DNA of 64,000 bases from [Phialemoniopsis] sp. UDSM-2020 (GCA_018873225.1 JAEILZ010000005.1:2232001-2296000); one strand, 5' to 3'; shown: positions 24,201 through 37,476, counted from the first letter of the stretch. The notes: generated by a model from the letters alone, not told the origin. Translations and numbers: made by a program.

Positions 24201-25222
24201 GACTTGCCTTTCAGACTTGGGTGCTTACGTCGTCGGTATCTGATTGGGCTCGTAACACGAATGCCATGCTGCACATCCCGATCACTGCACGCAATGAGCC
24301 CCTGGCCTGACCAGTAACCGCACTCCCGGCGGCACATTTCCCCTTTCGGGACACCTACGCAATGGAACCTCGAAAAATCTCGTGATACGCTGCATATGGG
24401 GGAGAAAAGAAGGCAACACATTCTGCAGCTCTTTGGGGCATTTGGCCGAGCCGGCGTAGCCCCCAAAGCAGCCCGTAGTACAACGGGAGGGCGCTTAATT
24501 AAGGCTGCCTAATTCTCATTGAGATGAAAAGATGGGCAAAGTGTACAAAACATACATTTTTTCTTGCCCATGTGCGACGATAGATTGCCGTCCGGGGGTG
24601 TATGGCGAGTCGTCATGAGCACATCCCGTCCAGAAATAACCCCTGGATCTGCATATCGCTCGGCTGTCACCGATTTTGACATTGCTTGTGAGACATGGGG
24701 ATGAATCCGTACCTGGTAGCCTTCTCTCTCCTTTGGCTTCCTGTTTTGCCTCGGTCTGGTTGCGGCATCCTCCTACTTTTACACTTGCATATCAGGCGGC
24801 CAGCCATCTGGCCAGGAGTTTGGATCCTTTGCTCCTTCAGGCCTGCCAGCTGGACCACTTACTTATTTGTTTAATGTTTCAAGTTATGCACTCCTGTAAG
24901 TCGACATACTTCATGTATCGTGACATCTCAATGGGTTGTCACCCTGTGTCTGAAGTATGTAATCAACTCACGCCCTGGCCTGGTATGTGTTCTGACCTTA
25001 GGTCTATATAAACATGGTGTCTCATCCCTCTGGTCTCCAATCGTTCTTGCTAACTTTGTGAATCAGAGCAACAAATCTTTTTACCCTGGTGGTCTTCCTT
25101 TTCTCCTACCATCATATTCAATTTTCTTCGAAGGTCTGTGACCTGAGCCTCCCCACGCTCGTTTGACCGTCATCGTATTACATGATACGCGTCGTTCCTA
25201 TTGTCACCTGCTGTGCATTGAC
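21293..25222. other. 3.9-kb gene-poor interval between divergent genes
   Basis: It lies between the MFS gene (minus) and the small orphan gene (plus), so both promoters are here. I see no protein gene. The longest frame, 22457-23110, reads as an Arg/Ser/Cys-rich chance translation. No transposon ends or tRNA were recognised. The part before 25222 is CT-rich and is probably 5' UTR of the orphan. Confidence 0.5.
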
Positions 25223-25844
25223 ATGATGAGCAACCCATATAATAACGACGAGTACTATTCCAGCGCGGCCTCAATGGCCTCTAGGGATTCGACACGAGCC
25301 ACTTGGGGTAGCACAAGGTTCGAAACTCCTGGACAGAGTGGGCGTACTGTTCACTAACAATATGACTAGTGATAATGCTCAAGGATATGGCGAACCCGTT
25401 GTCGGAAACAACGGGAACTACCAGAGCGGAGGTTATCCAGTGCAGCAGGACATGGCCTATGAGCATTCATTGAATAGCTATGTCTCCGCGGGACATGTTG
25501 TTGCTCAAGACAACGATGTGTCCTGGCAGTCCGCTTATCCTGGAGCTGACACTTCCGCCGCCGCCTACGATGACGGTGCCGTATATCAGACTCACTGGGA
25601 CAACGACAGTGCTGATCTTGCCGCCGAGCGAATCGCGAACTGGCAAAGTTCTCCGCAGCCCCAAGAGAGACTACATATGGGGGATGGCACCTACTCCGTT
25701 CGTGAGTCCCGGCGGGAGCGCAAGAGTGACGCGAAGCGCGTCTTGAAAGAGACCGATGCCGCTCTCAAGGAACACAAGTCCTCGAGCGATGAAAAGAAGA
25801 AGAAGAAGCACCACCATTCTCGAAAATACGGCAATTCAAGTTAG
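25223..25844 (+). CDS. Orphan protein, Tyr/Ser/Asp-rich with Lys/His-rich tail
   Basis: I do not recognise a family. Two exons, 25223-25317 and 25370-25844, are joined by a 52-nt GT-AG intron with a CTAAC branch site, giving 189 aa (188 if the second ATG is used). The N-terminal two-thirds is low-complexity, rich in Tyr, Asn, Gly, Ser and Asp, and looks disordered. From about residue 150 it becomes charged and helical (RESRRERKSDAKRVLKETD), ending in a run of five Lys followed by His residues that could act as a nuclear targeting signal. No signal peptide or membrane segment is seen. Steady reading across a clean intron supports a real gene. It stands alone in an 8.8-kb gene-poor stretch. Confidence 0.75.
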
Positions 25845-28252
25845 ACGCTTCCAAATCGAGACAAACCTTCAGTGCCTCCCAACATAAACAGTCTTCTCAA
25901 GGGCTTGTTTTCCGTAACAATATCTGCCGGGCAGAGTTACTTCATTTTCCAGCCCTATCGGCTCTGGGTCCTCGCCATTCTTGTTTGCTCCTGTATTCCT
26001 TTAATCTTGTAACAACCTTTTGCTTACGCCCATCAAATGTCTTTTCTTCACTAATCCCGAGCTCAGGCTCTGGCATGCTAAGAGCTCTCATAATTCTGAC
26101 ATGGTATCGGGACTGGATTCTGGATCGTGTCGGTCACATTCATTACCATTACAGACGAAGAATATTTCATTTGTCAGAAAGCAACGACGGTGGATTGAGG
26201 AGGGGAGCAATTCACACAAAGGCCGAAGGTCCTAGCGGTTCTCTTGACTTGGCTATGTCTCTTACATTCTAGATTCATCCAAGCTTTACAGCTAGGAATT
26301 CAGAGTAGTGGCACGGCCAGGGGCTGGTCTTACCAGGCCGTGCACATTACTGCCCTTGCAAGCATGAGAAGCAATCGAAACAAAAGACTGACCATTATGT
26401 GTCCCAGAACTTGTTATGCGAGACGACGAATAGGGCATGGTCTGGTTTTCTGAGCGGCCATCAGCTCAGCTGAGCCTTTAAGATCTAAATTACGGCGCTA
26501 TTTCTTCAGCGAAGTAGCGAATCCCAACCTTTAAGAATAAGATCCTCCTTTCTTCGGAAAGGGCTTCGCTTTTTGCGACTTAAGTCTCTTTTCTTTTTCC
26601 CCCAGAGCAGAAATGAGCAATAGCTTCTACTCAGAAATATATTTACTCTGTTTACTTCAATACAAACTCTCTTCAATGCACGAGGCAGATCTGCCAAGAG
26701 CGCAAGTCCGTCAGGTCCCTCGCGCTGCTGAGGTACTTGAGGCCTGTGCAGCAAGTGAGTCGCTCTTAGCTCGTTTGGCTAAGACATGGGGGATGCTTGG
26801 CAATGCACTGTTATTCTTGAAGACACAGATTCGATTATTGGCTGCAATAATTGTTTCTTTTTTTCCTTTGCCAGTGTTGGCGTTGGCAGTGGCGGTGGGA
26901 GTCATGCGGCGAGAAAGAGGCGCAGTTGGACCACTTAGTGTGCCCAGATCTTGTGTAACCACCAGCCATTTCCCGGCCCCGTGTCCGCATCCGCCTCCGC
27001 TTCCGCTTCCCGTTACTCCACCCCGGCCGGTTTAAGTGGAGCATATCGGGAGCGTCCAAGTTGCCGACTCTGATTTGTCTATTGCTGAGAACACACCGAC
27101 CAGACAATGTTGGGAGGACAAGTCTGACAAGATGGCAGCCGCGGCAATCGGAGAGACCGCCGTTTGATCGGCTCTGGCACGGTCACTTCAATCACACGTG
27201 GAACCGTTCTAGAAACCGACGTCTCGAACCAACATCACACCCAAGAAATACTAGCCTCTCCTGTGCCACATTCGCCTCGCACGCAATCACACCACCAAGC
27301 GAAAGGAAGTTCGGGTGTTACCAACCACCAAGAGCCGGACAAGCATTCGACACTGGTGCCGTTGGACGCCGGGACTGCTTTAGCCTTGATCGATCGAATC
27401 ACTTGCATGCGGCTTCAACCGCCAACAGCATGTGTCTATTGTGCTGGGTTGGCCTGAGTTCAGCGGTGCCAGGTTCTGCGCCACAGACTCGCATCGATCT
27501 TGAGTTTGGCAGGTACTACTGGGTCTGATTCGATACCGGCACTTGTCGAGGCCAACAGGGCTGCCCAGACCTATCCGGTCACTTCAATTTCGACTACCTG
27601 ACATCGGGTTCATGGTCAACTCCACGTCCGAAACAACCTGCAGTCTACAAGAAGTGGAACACGGGCCATTGCATTTTCTACTCCTGAAATAGTCCTACCT
27701 GGCACTCGTGGCACCGAGAGCAACGCCGTTTGGAGGAAATCACAAAGCCCGACCGTTTCAAATGATGCAGTACTGCAGCCGTCGCACAAATCTGGACAGG
27801 GGCTGTCGTGGGCTCCACCATTGATTGCCGCTGAAGCCGAAAAGACAGCTCGTGAGGATAGAAGCATTCTTGCTGGAAAACAAGAGGTTACTAGCAGTCT
27901 GCTAGTGGTCTTGGCCTTCATGCTCGGCTCTACTTCACAGTGACAGAATGGCCGTTGAACAGGATGGCCGGTTCGGCCTCCCATTTTGGGCAGGTGTTGT
28001 AAACCCGTCAGGCGATGCCCGGTGTTTGCTGGTGTGTTCTGTCTTTCCACCGCCGTGCTTCTCGATCCACGGTCAACACCACCAAAGTCCGCATGGCGCT
28101 CTCCAGACCATGCACATCAGAACATGAGGCCTGTCCTTGGCTTGATGCAGGTGGCCCATTTGAGAAACAAAGTCAAATATCCATCTGGGGGCCCCCCTCC
28201 TCCCTCCCCTCCATCTTTCCCCGCACTTTCAAGCTTGTTCCTTTTTCTTTTC

Positions 28253-28269
28253 TTTTTTTTTTTTTTTTT
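28253..28269. repeat. T17 homopolymer
   Basis: Seventeen T in a row, set in a wider pyrimidine-rich tract. A decayed poly(A) tail of a minus-strand retrocopy is one reading, but no coding remnant is seen beside it. Confidence 0.85.
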
Positions 28270-28834
28270 CTCTTGAAGGTCTACAAGTAGGTATTCTCCA
28301 GATTCCCGTCGATGCCGGGGCTTCCAGGGGTACTGTACTGTCTACCTTGGCCGGGTGTGGGGAGAACCCCTGTCCTATGGCTTGCTGTACCCCTGTCTCA
28401 GGGCGCCGTCGAGGTACCCGCTACACCCTCCGCTACGGGCCGTCACTCCAGATTGCGTCAACGGCTTTCTGGGCCACCCTCCCGCATTCATCCATCCAAT
28501 CGCACGCCCCTGTCACACTCGTCTCCTTTACCCCAACTTTGACGTTTGTCTTTTTCTGTTTCTCTTTTCCCCTGGGGTGGTGTGCTCGATGCTGCTGCTG
28601 CTCCCCGCACCCCGAGTTGCATTGGTGGGAAATGCAGTCGAGAGATGGGATGATGGGTGCAAGGCACGCAGCAGCATGTGCGCACATGTATGGCGTAGAG
28701 GGAGGCAAAAGCCACGAGAGGCCGGCCTTGATCCAGCATCACCCCGCAGACGATCCGGGGTAGCTTGCCGGCTCTCAACTCATGTCCCCTGTCAAAGGTG
28801 CCCTTGTCTTTCAACGCAAGTGCCAGCCAGGGGG

Positions 28835-28856
28835 CCCCCCCCCCCCCCCCCCCCCC
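28835..28856. repeat. C22 homopolymer
   Basis: Twenty-two C in a row follow four G. The exact length is prone to sequencing error. Confidence 0.85.
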
Positions 28857-30136
28857 AAATCACATCGTCGTCACATCTCATCGACACCACCTTTCGGCCC
28901 AGACCTCATCCAGTGCCGGCCAAGGGTCCCCTTCCCTAGCAGACAGAGAGAGAGGCTTAACCTACTTGTATCTCATTTCCTGCCCACACCATCTCCGTTC
29001 TGGCTAACCTGCTTGTGGACGAGAACCGTGTCTGTTTAACACGTTCTTTTAACGTTGAGCAAAGATCCACAACCTTGATCGCGCCGATCTCTTCCCGCAA
29101 GAGGCATTCATCACCGGTGACCCCGACAAGCCCAGTGGCAGGTACCGAGGAGGGTCCCGGACCCTGAAAGAACCCAATCACCTGCGTAAGTACATGGGTA
29201 GGCTTCTTTTGTCCTCCTCTACGCTGCTCTCGAGGACCACTCTCCGGAGCGAATCTTCCCCTCCCCCAAACCCGAGCGTCAGGGAAGCACAAGCCGTTCG
29301 TACCCCAGACCTCTCCATGGCATATCTGCAGCCTGTTATAGCGTATATGCCTTTGCGTTATACGTAGCAGCGCGTTGCGGTGCACATCACAGAACAGCAG
29401 GTCGCGCGCAGAACGATGGACCTCCCGGCCGCGGGGCGGCTAATCCAGCCCTTCTTCCCGCTATTCCGTAGGGCTTCCATCGAAGAACAGACGTTGCACC
29501 TGGGGCTACCCTCCAGACAGGAACTCAAAGGTGACGTGTATCCTCTTTTAATGACCAATATGTGCCTTTGGGGGAGCTGTGCGTCGCCAAGTCTTCGTGG
29601 GCGAGCCTGGGTGGGCATACCAGGTTGATAGAAGACACCGCGCGCACATACGAAGTACACATTGAGCCTTTTTTTCTCACACGATGCACCCCAAGGAAGC
29701 TCATTTCGGATAATTCTGGAAATCTTGGTTCTCTCACTGTGCACAATTCTGTGTTGCGTATCTCTCTCTCTTCAAACACTCGTCGGCTGTCTGTCCCTAA
29801 AATCCAGAGGGCTAAAAGAATTTTTCATAGTGGTATCCAGTCATACAACCCTGCATAAGAAATAGAAGAGACATTGGCATATACATGTGCAAAATCGATG
29901 CATGCCACCCTGCCCAGCGCCAATTGCTGTACCCCTTCTTCCAGCTTTTGCATTCCCGTCTATGCCATCCAGGAACACCCTTCCATTCTGCCAAAGATGT
30001 CCAGCATACACACGGCTAGGAAAGGAATCATCCAAAAACAAAGGATGAATGAAAGAACAAGTCGTAAGCCGTAAATGCCGTTAGCGCCACAAGGCCGCGT
30101 CACAATAAGGGGTCGTAACAAAACATCATCCCATCA

Positions 30137-32470
30137 TCAGTGGACGAAGGAGAACGCCCCTTCTAAACCCGCCGAATGGGGGTTGCCCATCATTCCGTAG
30201 TCCATGTGCATCATCCCGTCGTTAACGTTGTATGCCGCAAAGTCCACCTCATCGGGTTGCCCGCCCCAGTACATGCCGTCGAGGTCCCAGAGCCCGTGCT
30301 GGTCAAGCATGCCCATCATGCCCATGCCTTCTGGCTCGAGGCCAATTGGTGACATATGGAGCTCCGTCTCACCGCCAAGGAGCATGCCCTGCTCGCTCAT
30401 GGCTTGGTGGATCGAGCTTGGCGATTCGCTTCGTTGCATCATCCCAGGCTGGCGCGATGCCTCGTACATGCGCCAGACTACCTCGCGGCTGCGGCGAGCA
30501 GCCATCGACCATTCCTCCATAGCCTCGAGTAGCTCAAGAATTGTCTCAACCTGCTTGTGCCATTCGGCCACTCGCGGGCTGTCCCACTGCCAAAAGATCG
30601 AGACAAGCGGGACCATGGCCGCCTGGTAGAGGAACCAGGCGGCATTCCATCCGGACATTTGGTTACGGGTCCACTCCCGCTCAATGTCCTCCACGGTGTG
30701 CCTCGCCAGTTCGCGGCAAGTCTCAATAGCTGCGATATCGTGTTCCGCAGCATGAGTGACGCCGCTGGCTGCCAGACTCAGGAGGACTGGTCGGTGTAGA
30801 AGCATGCGGAGGTTCTGGTATCGCCATTTCATGATGCAGCGAGCAATGTAGAGCGGCTCCGCACATGGGTCGGTTGTCCTGAGAAGCCATGGAAGGTTGC
30901 TGTACCAGTTGACCAGCTGACCGTCCAGGTTGCACCGGTCCTCGGTGGGCAGAAGCGGGGAAATGGCAATCATGTCCTGAATTTGCGTGGCGATCTTGCA
31001 AAACTTGATGTTCTCGATAAGAGGCAGAATCCCCGCGTGTTGAGAAGAGTCGCGAGAGGCATTAATGCCAAACTCAGGAGGTTGAATGTTGATGGCTGGT
31101 CCCCATCTTCCAAAAGAAGGACGTCCCATCGTGGTGGTAGCCCATGTATCGAGGCAGAATAGGCTCCACCAAGTGCGTCGCCTGGTCTCAGCTGCAGCGA
31201 GATCACTGGTATTCTGCGCAAGGCTCTCTCGGTGGAGGCCCAAAGCACTTGCCATTCTGATGGCAGCTCCAAGCACAGCGTTTGCCATGTTTGGGCGGTT
31301 GATGTAGTGAAGATAGTAGCCACCAATGAGTGCCAAGGCTTGGACGCTCTCAATGTGGCTGCTGCCAAAGGCATCCATGGGCAGGTGCTCCATGGCCCGG
31401 TTGTAGTAGTTCATGTGGTTGTAGTCGTCAGACTTCATAGCAACCACGCTGCCCATAGCGAAGACCATGTTGAGAAGGGCAAGCCAGGGTCCATCAAAGC
31501 GCTGTCCCTCGAGGTAATCTGCGCGGAAGGTGATCTCGTCCAGCATGGGGATGAAGGCGTGTATTCGTTTAAAGTAAGCATCGATCAAGGTCTGGCCCTT
31601 CCACGACCAAGGAACCCGTTGGGGGTCTTTTTGACCTGCAGGCTTTTGCTTGATTGCTGGGAAGTTATGTCCAGGCTCGACATTGTTGAGTGGTGCGGAG
31701 AGTGAGCTCCTTAGCCCCGGCTGTACCTTGAGCATGACCATCAACGCCGCCTTGATTGACGAAGCGCCGAGATAGGATGCTTGTCGGTCAACGGATAGTG
31801 ATAGTGCGTTCACGTCGTCAGCCTCGGCCGGGATGGGGTCTCGGCCGCGCCTCTCCTCATCCCACTCAGTATCGCGTGTGGGAATCTGCTCCAAGTTGAG
31901 GCCCTGCTCCGACTTCATGCCCAGTGGTGACTGAAGGTCATCACCAAGAGGAGATGTGTGCAATGGTGGAGAAGGTAGAGCGGTGGCTGAGGTGTCAATC
32001 ATTGGCCGGTCCAGGAGACTGAGAAGCTCCTGTCTGGAAAGCGGCAGAAGAGCCTGAACCTCTTGGTTCGGGTAGAGCCTTTTCAGTATGGAACGACATT
32101 CCTCGAGAGACTGAGATAGAGCTTCGAGTGTCTTCCGTGAAGGAATTACTCGTTGGCGGTGCTTGTCGTAGAAACACCGTTTGGGTGCACGGCTAGACAG
32201 ACATTGTCCACAGGGCTGTTGACCGTCACAGCGGCTGATATGGGCAATTGATCAGTATATGAGATCCCCGTTGTGAGAGGTCTGAGGCCTTGCTTACATT
32301 TTACGTCGTTTGCACTCGGCACAGGCATGAGGAGTGGTTATCCTCTTGGTTGTTCCTGTGCCATTGGTTTTGGCAGTCTCCTGGGAGTCCATTGTAGGCT
32401 TTCTGGGAGTAACACCTTGGAAGGTATGGAACATGCCGCCTTGTGTGGGCACGGGGATGGCAGGTGCCAT
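30137..32470 (-). CDS. Zn2Cys6 fungal transcription factor, CLR-2/ClrB-like
   Basis: This is a Gal4-type DNA-binding regulator. Two exons, 32470-32298 and 32234-30137 (63-nt intron), give 756 aa. The zinc cluster is complete, with Cys at about 50, 53, 60, 66, 69 and 78 (spacing C-x2-C-x6-C-x5-C-x2-C-x8-C). The intron falls inside it, between RRK and IRC. The following helix (SLEECRSILKRLYP) is a likely dimerisation element. The fungal-specific middle homology region follows, with RRRTWWSLFCLDTW and MGRPSF. The C-terminus is Met/Gly-rich and acidic, like an activation domain. The N-terminal MFHTF (second ATG at 32434), the wording around the zinc cluster, and the middle region remind me of the cellulase regulator CLR-2/ClrB, with moderate confidence. 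If right, it would activate cellulase and mannanase genes. The Zn2Cys6 class itself is certain. Confidence 0.93.
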
Positions 32471-33399
32471 GACGAGTGGTAGATACCAATGATAAGTAAG
32501 AGAGGCTTGCCAAAGGTAGGATTACTGCCGGGTTCCCCAGAGATATCAAAACGACGTCAGTGGGGTGGTACGGCGTTGAAGAAGTCAATGTATGAGAGCC
32601 AAGCGGCAGGAATAGATGTGGCGGTGATGATGTTGGTTGAGGGCAGAGCAGAGGGGAGGTTGCAGACTTATATATCTACATTACATGCAGTTGGAGATGA
32701 AGTCCCTGAGTGTGTGGGGAGGTATGTCTTGGAGCGTAACGGAAGGCAAAGAAAAGAGGTCTGGGAGCCAAACAAAGGTACATGAAGCCATGGAGCTAGT
32801 CGAGGGTAGAGAGCTGCGTGCTACCGTCCAGAGAGGTTGACCAGGGTCGAGCGGGATGGTGTGGAGAAGTAGCTTGTAGATTCGCCCCGTCGAGGGAGGT
32901 TATGAAGGGTTGCTCCTGGTGGTGGGGCCAGGGCCGAGATGGAGGAGAGCCAGGATGAATATAGCAAGTCGAATAAGAGGTAGTAGCTAAGGTAGGTAAA
33001 TGGGGTACCTCGACTCATCGGCTGGTCGGCCTGTCCAGGAGGTCAGGGCCCAAGGGCAAAGTGAGTCTTGGTTATATGGAGGGCAATGTGGGTTCAAAAG
33101 CGCACCCAAGGTTCATCAATGCCGTGCGCCAACCTTTGCGACGGGGCGCTCAGAGCAGCCCACAAGCCACGACGACAGCGGGTGACATGGGTGCAAACTG
33201 GTTAATTGTCAGGCACAGGCTCACAGACTCTGGGGGGTATAGCATGGCCTTGACGGCCATCAGTGGCTTGGTCTTGCCGTACCTGAAAGCTGAAATTAAT
33301 AACGCAAGCAAGCTGCCTATAGATCAAGCCATTCGAGACGAGCAAGACATGATCCGGGACGGACACCGGCCTCAGGTGTAGTAGCAGTAGACGTTGCTG

Positions 33400-33417
33400 T
33401 CGTCGTCGTCGTCGTCG
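33400..33417. repeat. (TCG)6 trinucleotide repeat
   Basis: Six TCG units are read directly. They are intergenic, about 0.9 kb upstream of the regulator's start codon. Confidence 0.8.
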
Positions 33418-36400
33418 CGGCCGTCAAGTTGCGCCGATGCTTAGAGGTACCACAGTCAGCGAGCGCGCGCACGAGATTTCCTCGACCTCCGAAAAAAGGT
33501 GGCGTCGTTTCAGTCTCCTACCTGAGATATGGTACACTAGAGCACCCTAGAGGGCGCAAGACAGATTGCAAAGGGAAAAGCGTTGCGGAGTACCGGCTCA
33601 GACATCCAAGTATTCAAGACTGGGGCCGCCTCTAGGCTCGAGTTCAAAGCCTGGATCCGAGATGGACAAGGACCAGCGCCAAGCAACAGGTTGATCACTC
33701 GGCAGGTGAAGCGAGATCGAGTCTTAAACCTGATGAGGGGAGAGGGATGCGAGGCTTGTTGTGTGGGGTAGCCACATGCGTAGGGGATCCTGGAGGACCA
33801 GGAGGAGCTGGCAGACCGTTTTTCCTTACCCTTCGCTTTGGTGGTGAGGGGTGGGGATGGGGATGGGCAGCGGGGGCAGAATGCACATCGCCGTTTGGTG
33901 GAAGAAGACAACATCAAGGGACCGTACGGAAAAGCGACGTCGACTGCAGCTTCAGTCAGAGACAAGGGAAACAAAGGGCCACAGCCGGCAAAACTTGAGT
34001 GTGCGTATGTCTAACGGCGAGCAGCAGATCCATACAGCAACTGCTTGCCTGTAATCTGCAGTGGCCAACGGCGGAAATACTGGCCATTGGAGGCTCATCA
34101 TTTCTGATTTTCCCTTGTTCTTTGCTGGCGCCGGGCCAGCCAGCGTGCCAGCCTCACGCCACCACCATCGTCAAGGTTGGCAATGAGACCCTAGGTCTAC
34201 ATCCTACCTCCCATGCAGACAGCAGACAGAGGCCGTAGAAGGGATCAGCTAGATCTTTGCTCTGTTGAAGGGTGAACTCCGATCTGGTTGCAGTGCGCTT
34301 GCAGGGAAGAGGCTGGTCGGCGTGCTGTGGATCCCCATGGGGTCTGCGAGAGGAACAGGGCGGCAGGAGAGCCCAGCGCATGGCCGGACAGGGGTCGAAA
34401 TAGATGAGCTGGCCAATGGTGAGACGCGCTGTCAACAGAATCCTCATAGCATGACACCCTGCCCAGGAGACACGAGCCGGCGTGCCCAACAGCAACTTAT
34501 TCGAGGTTCTTAGCAGCAGCCAGGTCATGCTTGGTCATTGACGCCAAAGCACGACGGCCTTGCTCGAAATGATGGTCTGCCGAAGAAGCACCTGGACCAG
34601 CGGTGGCTCCTTGAACATGAACATGTGTGAAGAGCAAGCCCACGACAAGAATGGAAACGACGACAGGGAGAAAGGCCAGGCGAGGGCCCTCTTGCACTTA
34701 GACGAATGCTCCATATCGCCCCTCTGGCTTGCCATCACGGATATGAAGCAACCACTGTAGGGCGATGCCTGGTTCTCAGTATCGCGCAAGAGCTCCTCGG
34801 TGGTCAGTGGAGAGGAGACTGAAAGATGGTAGAGAGATCGACCGTGCAGGTTTGGTAGGGCCAGTGGCATCACAGGATCGTCCACGAGACACAACGTGTT
34901 GCGAGCTGGGGTGTTTGTCGCCTCTCGCGTCGTTGCCAGGTACCAAAGTGCTTCAGTTGGTGGGCGTTGACGGGCGTTAGTGGGCTGGTGTGGCCCACCT
35001 AGGTACCTTAGGTAGCGGACTGGCGGACTGGCGGGCAGTACCGAGGCTCCAGCTCTGTCTGAGCCGTGCCCACCGGCTCCCTTCCCACTTCAACCTTGTC
35101 TCTATTCCTGTTCCTGAGACGGCTCACCGTTTCTAAGTTTATCGGCGTGCCTGGCCTCTGGTGGATACAGCGCACTCTAGCTGTGTCTGAACAGTTCTCT
35201 GTATATTGGGGCGACCATGCATTGTCGAGCCACGTGAACCGCATCGGTTCCCTCCTCTCAGACCTGCACAACATCCAACTCCTCCGGAGGTGTTGGAAGG
35301 CGATCGCCGCATTCGACGCCTGAATTTCTCAACCCTTGCATGACCTCGCGAGACGGTGGTGGTGCCTGACCTCTGTTTTCGATTCGCTAATCCGCAGTGC
35401 ATGTACCCCAGCTTTTCTTGAATCTGACTTACTGATCCTTTGTCGATCCCTCTACAAGCGTCAGTCTTGAATCTTGATGCATGGTTTTCTCCTGCAGAAG
35501 ATGTAAGTTGAGCATAAGCCTTGTTGTACGCGAGGTCACACGGTCCCTGGATCAGTCGGTGTCTTCTCCGTGCAGACTGGTGGATGGGAGTGAACGGACA
35601 AATCTGTGGCATCACGGCCAGGCACAAAACCCCCGTATCTCCGAACATCGCGAGTCCGACGGAGGGCGCGTAGATCGTCGTCCGTGGTATCTGCGCTGCT
35701 GAAAAGGGCGACTGTCAAGGTTGCAGGCTCTGCAGTAGCCCCAGACTCCTGCTGCTCCTACTGCAGCTACTTTACGTTACTGAGGTACAGCCCACCAAAG
35801 AGTCCGAGGGATCTGACACTCATGGCAGTTTGAACGTGGTCCAACCCGGCAGACCCCTGTCTACTCTCGAACATGCATGTCTCTGAGCGGGATCCCCACA
35901 CTCGGCCACCCAACCACATTAGATCTCGTCCTGCAAGTGTTCTGGAAAGACGGCCAAGCGAGCCTAGCACCATCCACATCTCAGATGGCCTTCGAAGCCG
36001 AAGATCCTGGGGCAGACGGGCTTCTGAGCCACTGGGGGATTACTCCCTTGAACTAGACCACCAATTTCCGAGCTTGTTCAGACAGCACCAAACCATACGC
36101 CATGTCCTACAAGGGCATGGCCTTGATCTCAACCTCTGACCAAACCGTGGTCGCACCGCTGCACGAGATATACGCCCAATTTAACATGCCTTGGAATTCG
36201 AAACTTGAACCATCTCTGCTGAGTCTGACCGCTTGGCCGCCAGCAACTCTCGACAGAGTCAAACTGGTCCATGTTTATGTCCTTCCGGTCCCTTCGAGAT
36301 ATCGTCTTTGGTTCACCTCTTGCGGCTCACCCGGCTCACCCCTTGATGGTGCCTGGACTAGCCCTCACTCGGACACGTCTTCTTCGCCATCAACCAAACA

Positions 36401-37465
36401 TCTACTTAACCTGGGCATTGGTGGGGCTATAAAGGCACTCTTAAGACGACCGGAAAGGGCTTTCACTGCGACTTAACACCACGCCGGCCATGAGTACGAC
36501 TGGCACATATTGATGTCAATTAGATTTAAGCTCCAACCTACGTTACCACTCTTGTATATGAATGTTATAAAGATGTTCCTATAATAGGTATCAACCCTTC
36601 CCGTTGCTTTCTCAACAGCAACATGGCATGTAGGTCTACCAAGGTAGATTCCTTGGAGATCTTCTGTTCGAGGGGTAACTCGCAGACTAATTCTCCGACA
36701 GGATCGTCTCCCACTTGCGCAGGCTGACAACGTGACCTAGACTTCGAGTGGCTCGACGCACGATGATAGACCTAGTTCAGCTCCGTTATAGGATGACAAG
36801 CGATATTAACTACCCAGTAATGCAGACCGGTACCGTACGTTTCTACGCGCCAGTCAGTCGCTTGGCAGACCTTCGTAAGTCATGATTCATAACAGTGGCT
36901 CGACTATGTATGTACTTGACCTTGGACCGCCTTGATTCAGGTATCCACTGCCTGCCTTGGAGGCGCGCGCGGCGACGACAACAACGGCGGCGGACAAAGT
37001 CGACGTGGCTGGGCGGAATACTTGGCTGCAACGCGGAATATCGGGCGACAGTCGGCGTCTCGCTTGACCACCCACCTCCCTCGCAGAGACGCGTAAATTA
37101 CTCCTGCCGTCTGTTTTTAATCTATCGAGCTGCTCATGTGCAAAACAACCCACTCAAGGTCGTCGTATCAGTCAGTCCTAGTCTCGGCTCACTCGCTTTC
37201 CTTCGGGAAAAGGTCTGGGTAGGCCATGTGACATATGACAAGACCAAGAAGGCGTTCAATATGCTGCTGACCCTCCATACTGGCCTCGAGAGCCCTTCGC
37301 ATTCACTATCTTCGCGAAAGGATGTGAAGTCTAGTGCTTATCCACCCCGCGAACCTTGATCTCGGCCGACTTACACGGTCATGCGCCCCGGATCCCATCC
37401 CGAGGCTGGGATTTCCACATCCTGGAACCCGCATGGACGGTCTGTCTAGACCTGACGGAAAGGCT

Positions 37466-37476
37466 GGGGGGGGGGG
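37466..37476. repeat. G11 homopolymer
   Basis: Eleven G in a row in non-coding sequence. Confidence 0.85.

Larger units (their letters stand above)
25845..30136. other. 4.3-kb gene-poor interval with homopolymer tracts
   Basis: No gene is supported on either strand. It contains T17 (28253-28269) and C22 (28835-28856). Translations through 28.3-29.0 kb are Pro/Cys/His-rich and driven by the C tracts. It lies downstream of both flanking genes (convergent), so it is not an obvious promoter; a non-coding transcript or decayed sequence is possible but not shown. Confidence 0.5.

Noticed and set aside
26613..27035. 140-codon plus-strand frame with a hydrophobic stretch
   Set aside because: It looks like a chance translation: low-complexity Pro/His end, no homology recognised, no supporting exons.
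28355..28939. 194-codon plus-strand frame
   Set aside because: It runs into the C22 tract and owes its Pro-rich end to it; no domain is seen.
35139..35648. 169-codon minus-strand frame upstream of the transcription factor
   Set aside because: Cys/Arg/Gly-rich chance composition, no family and no splice-linked partner.
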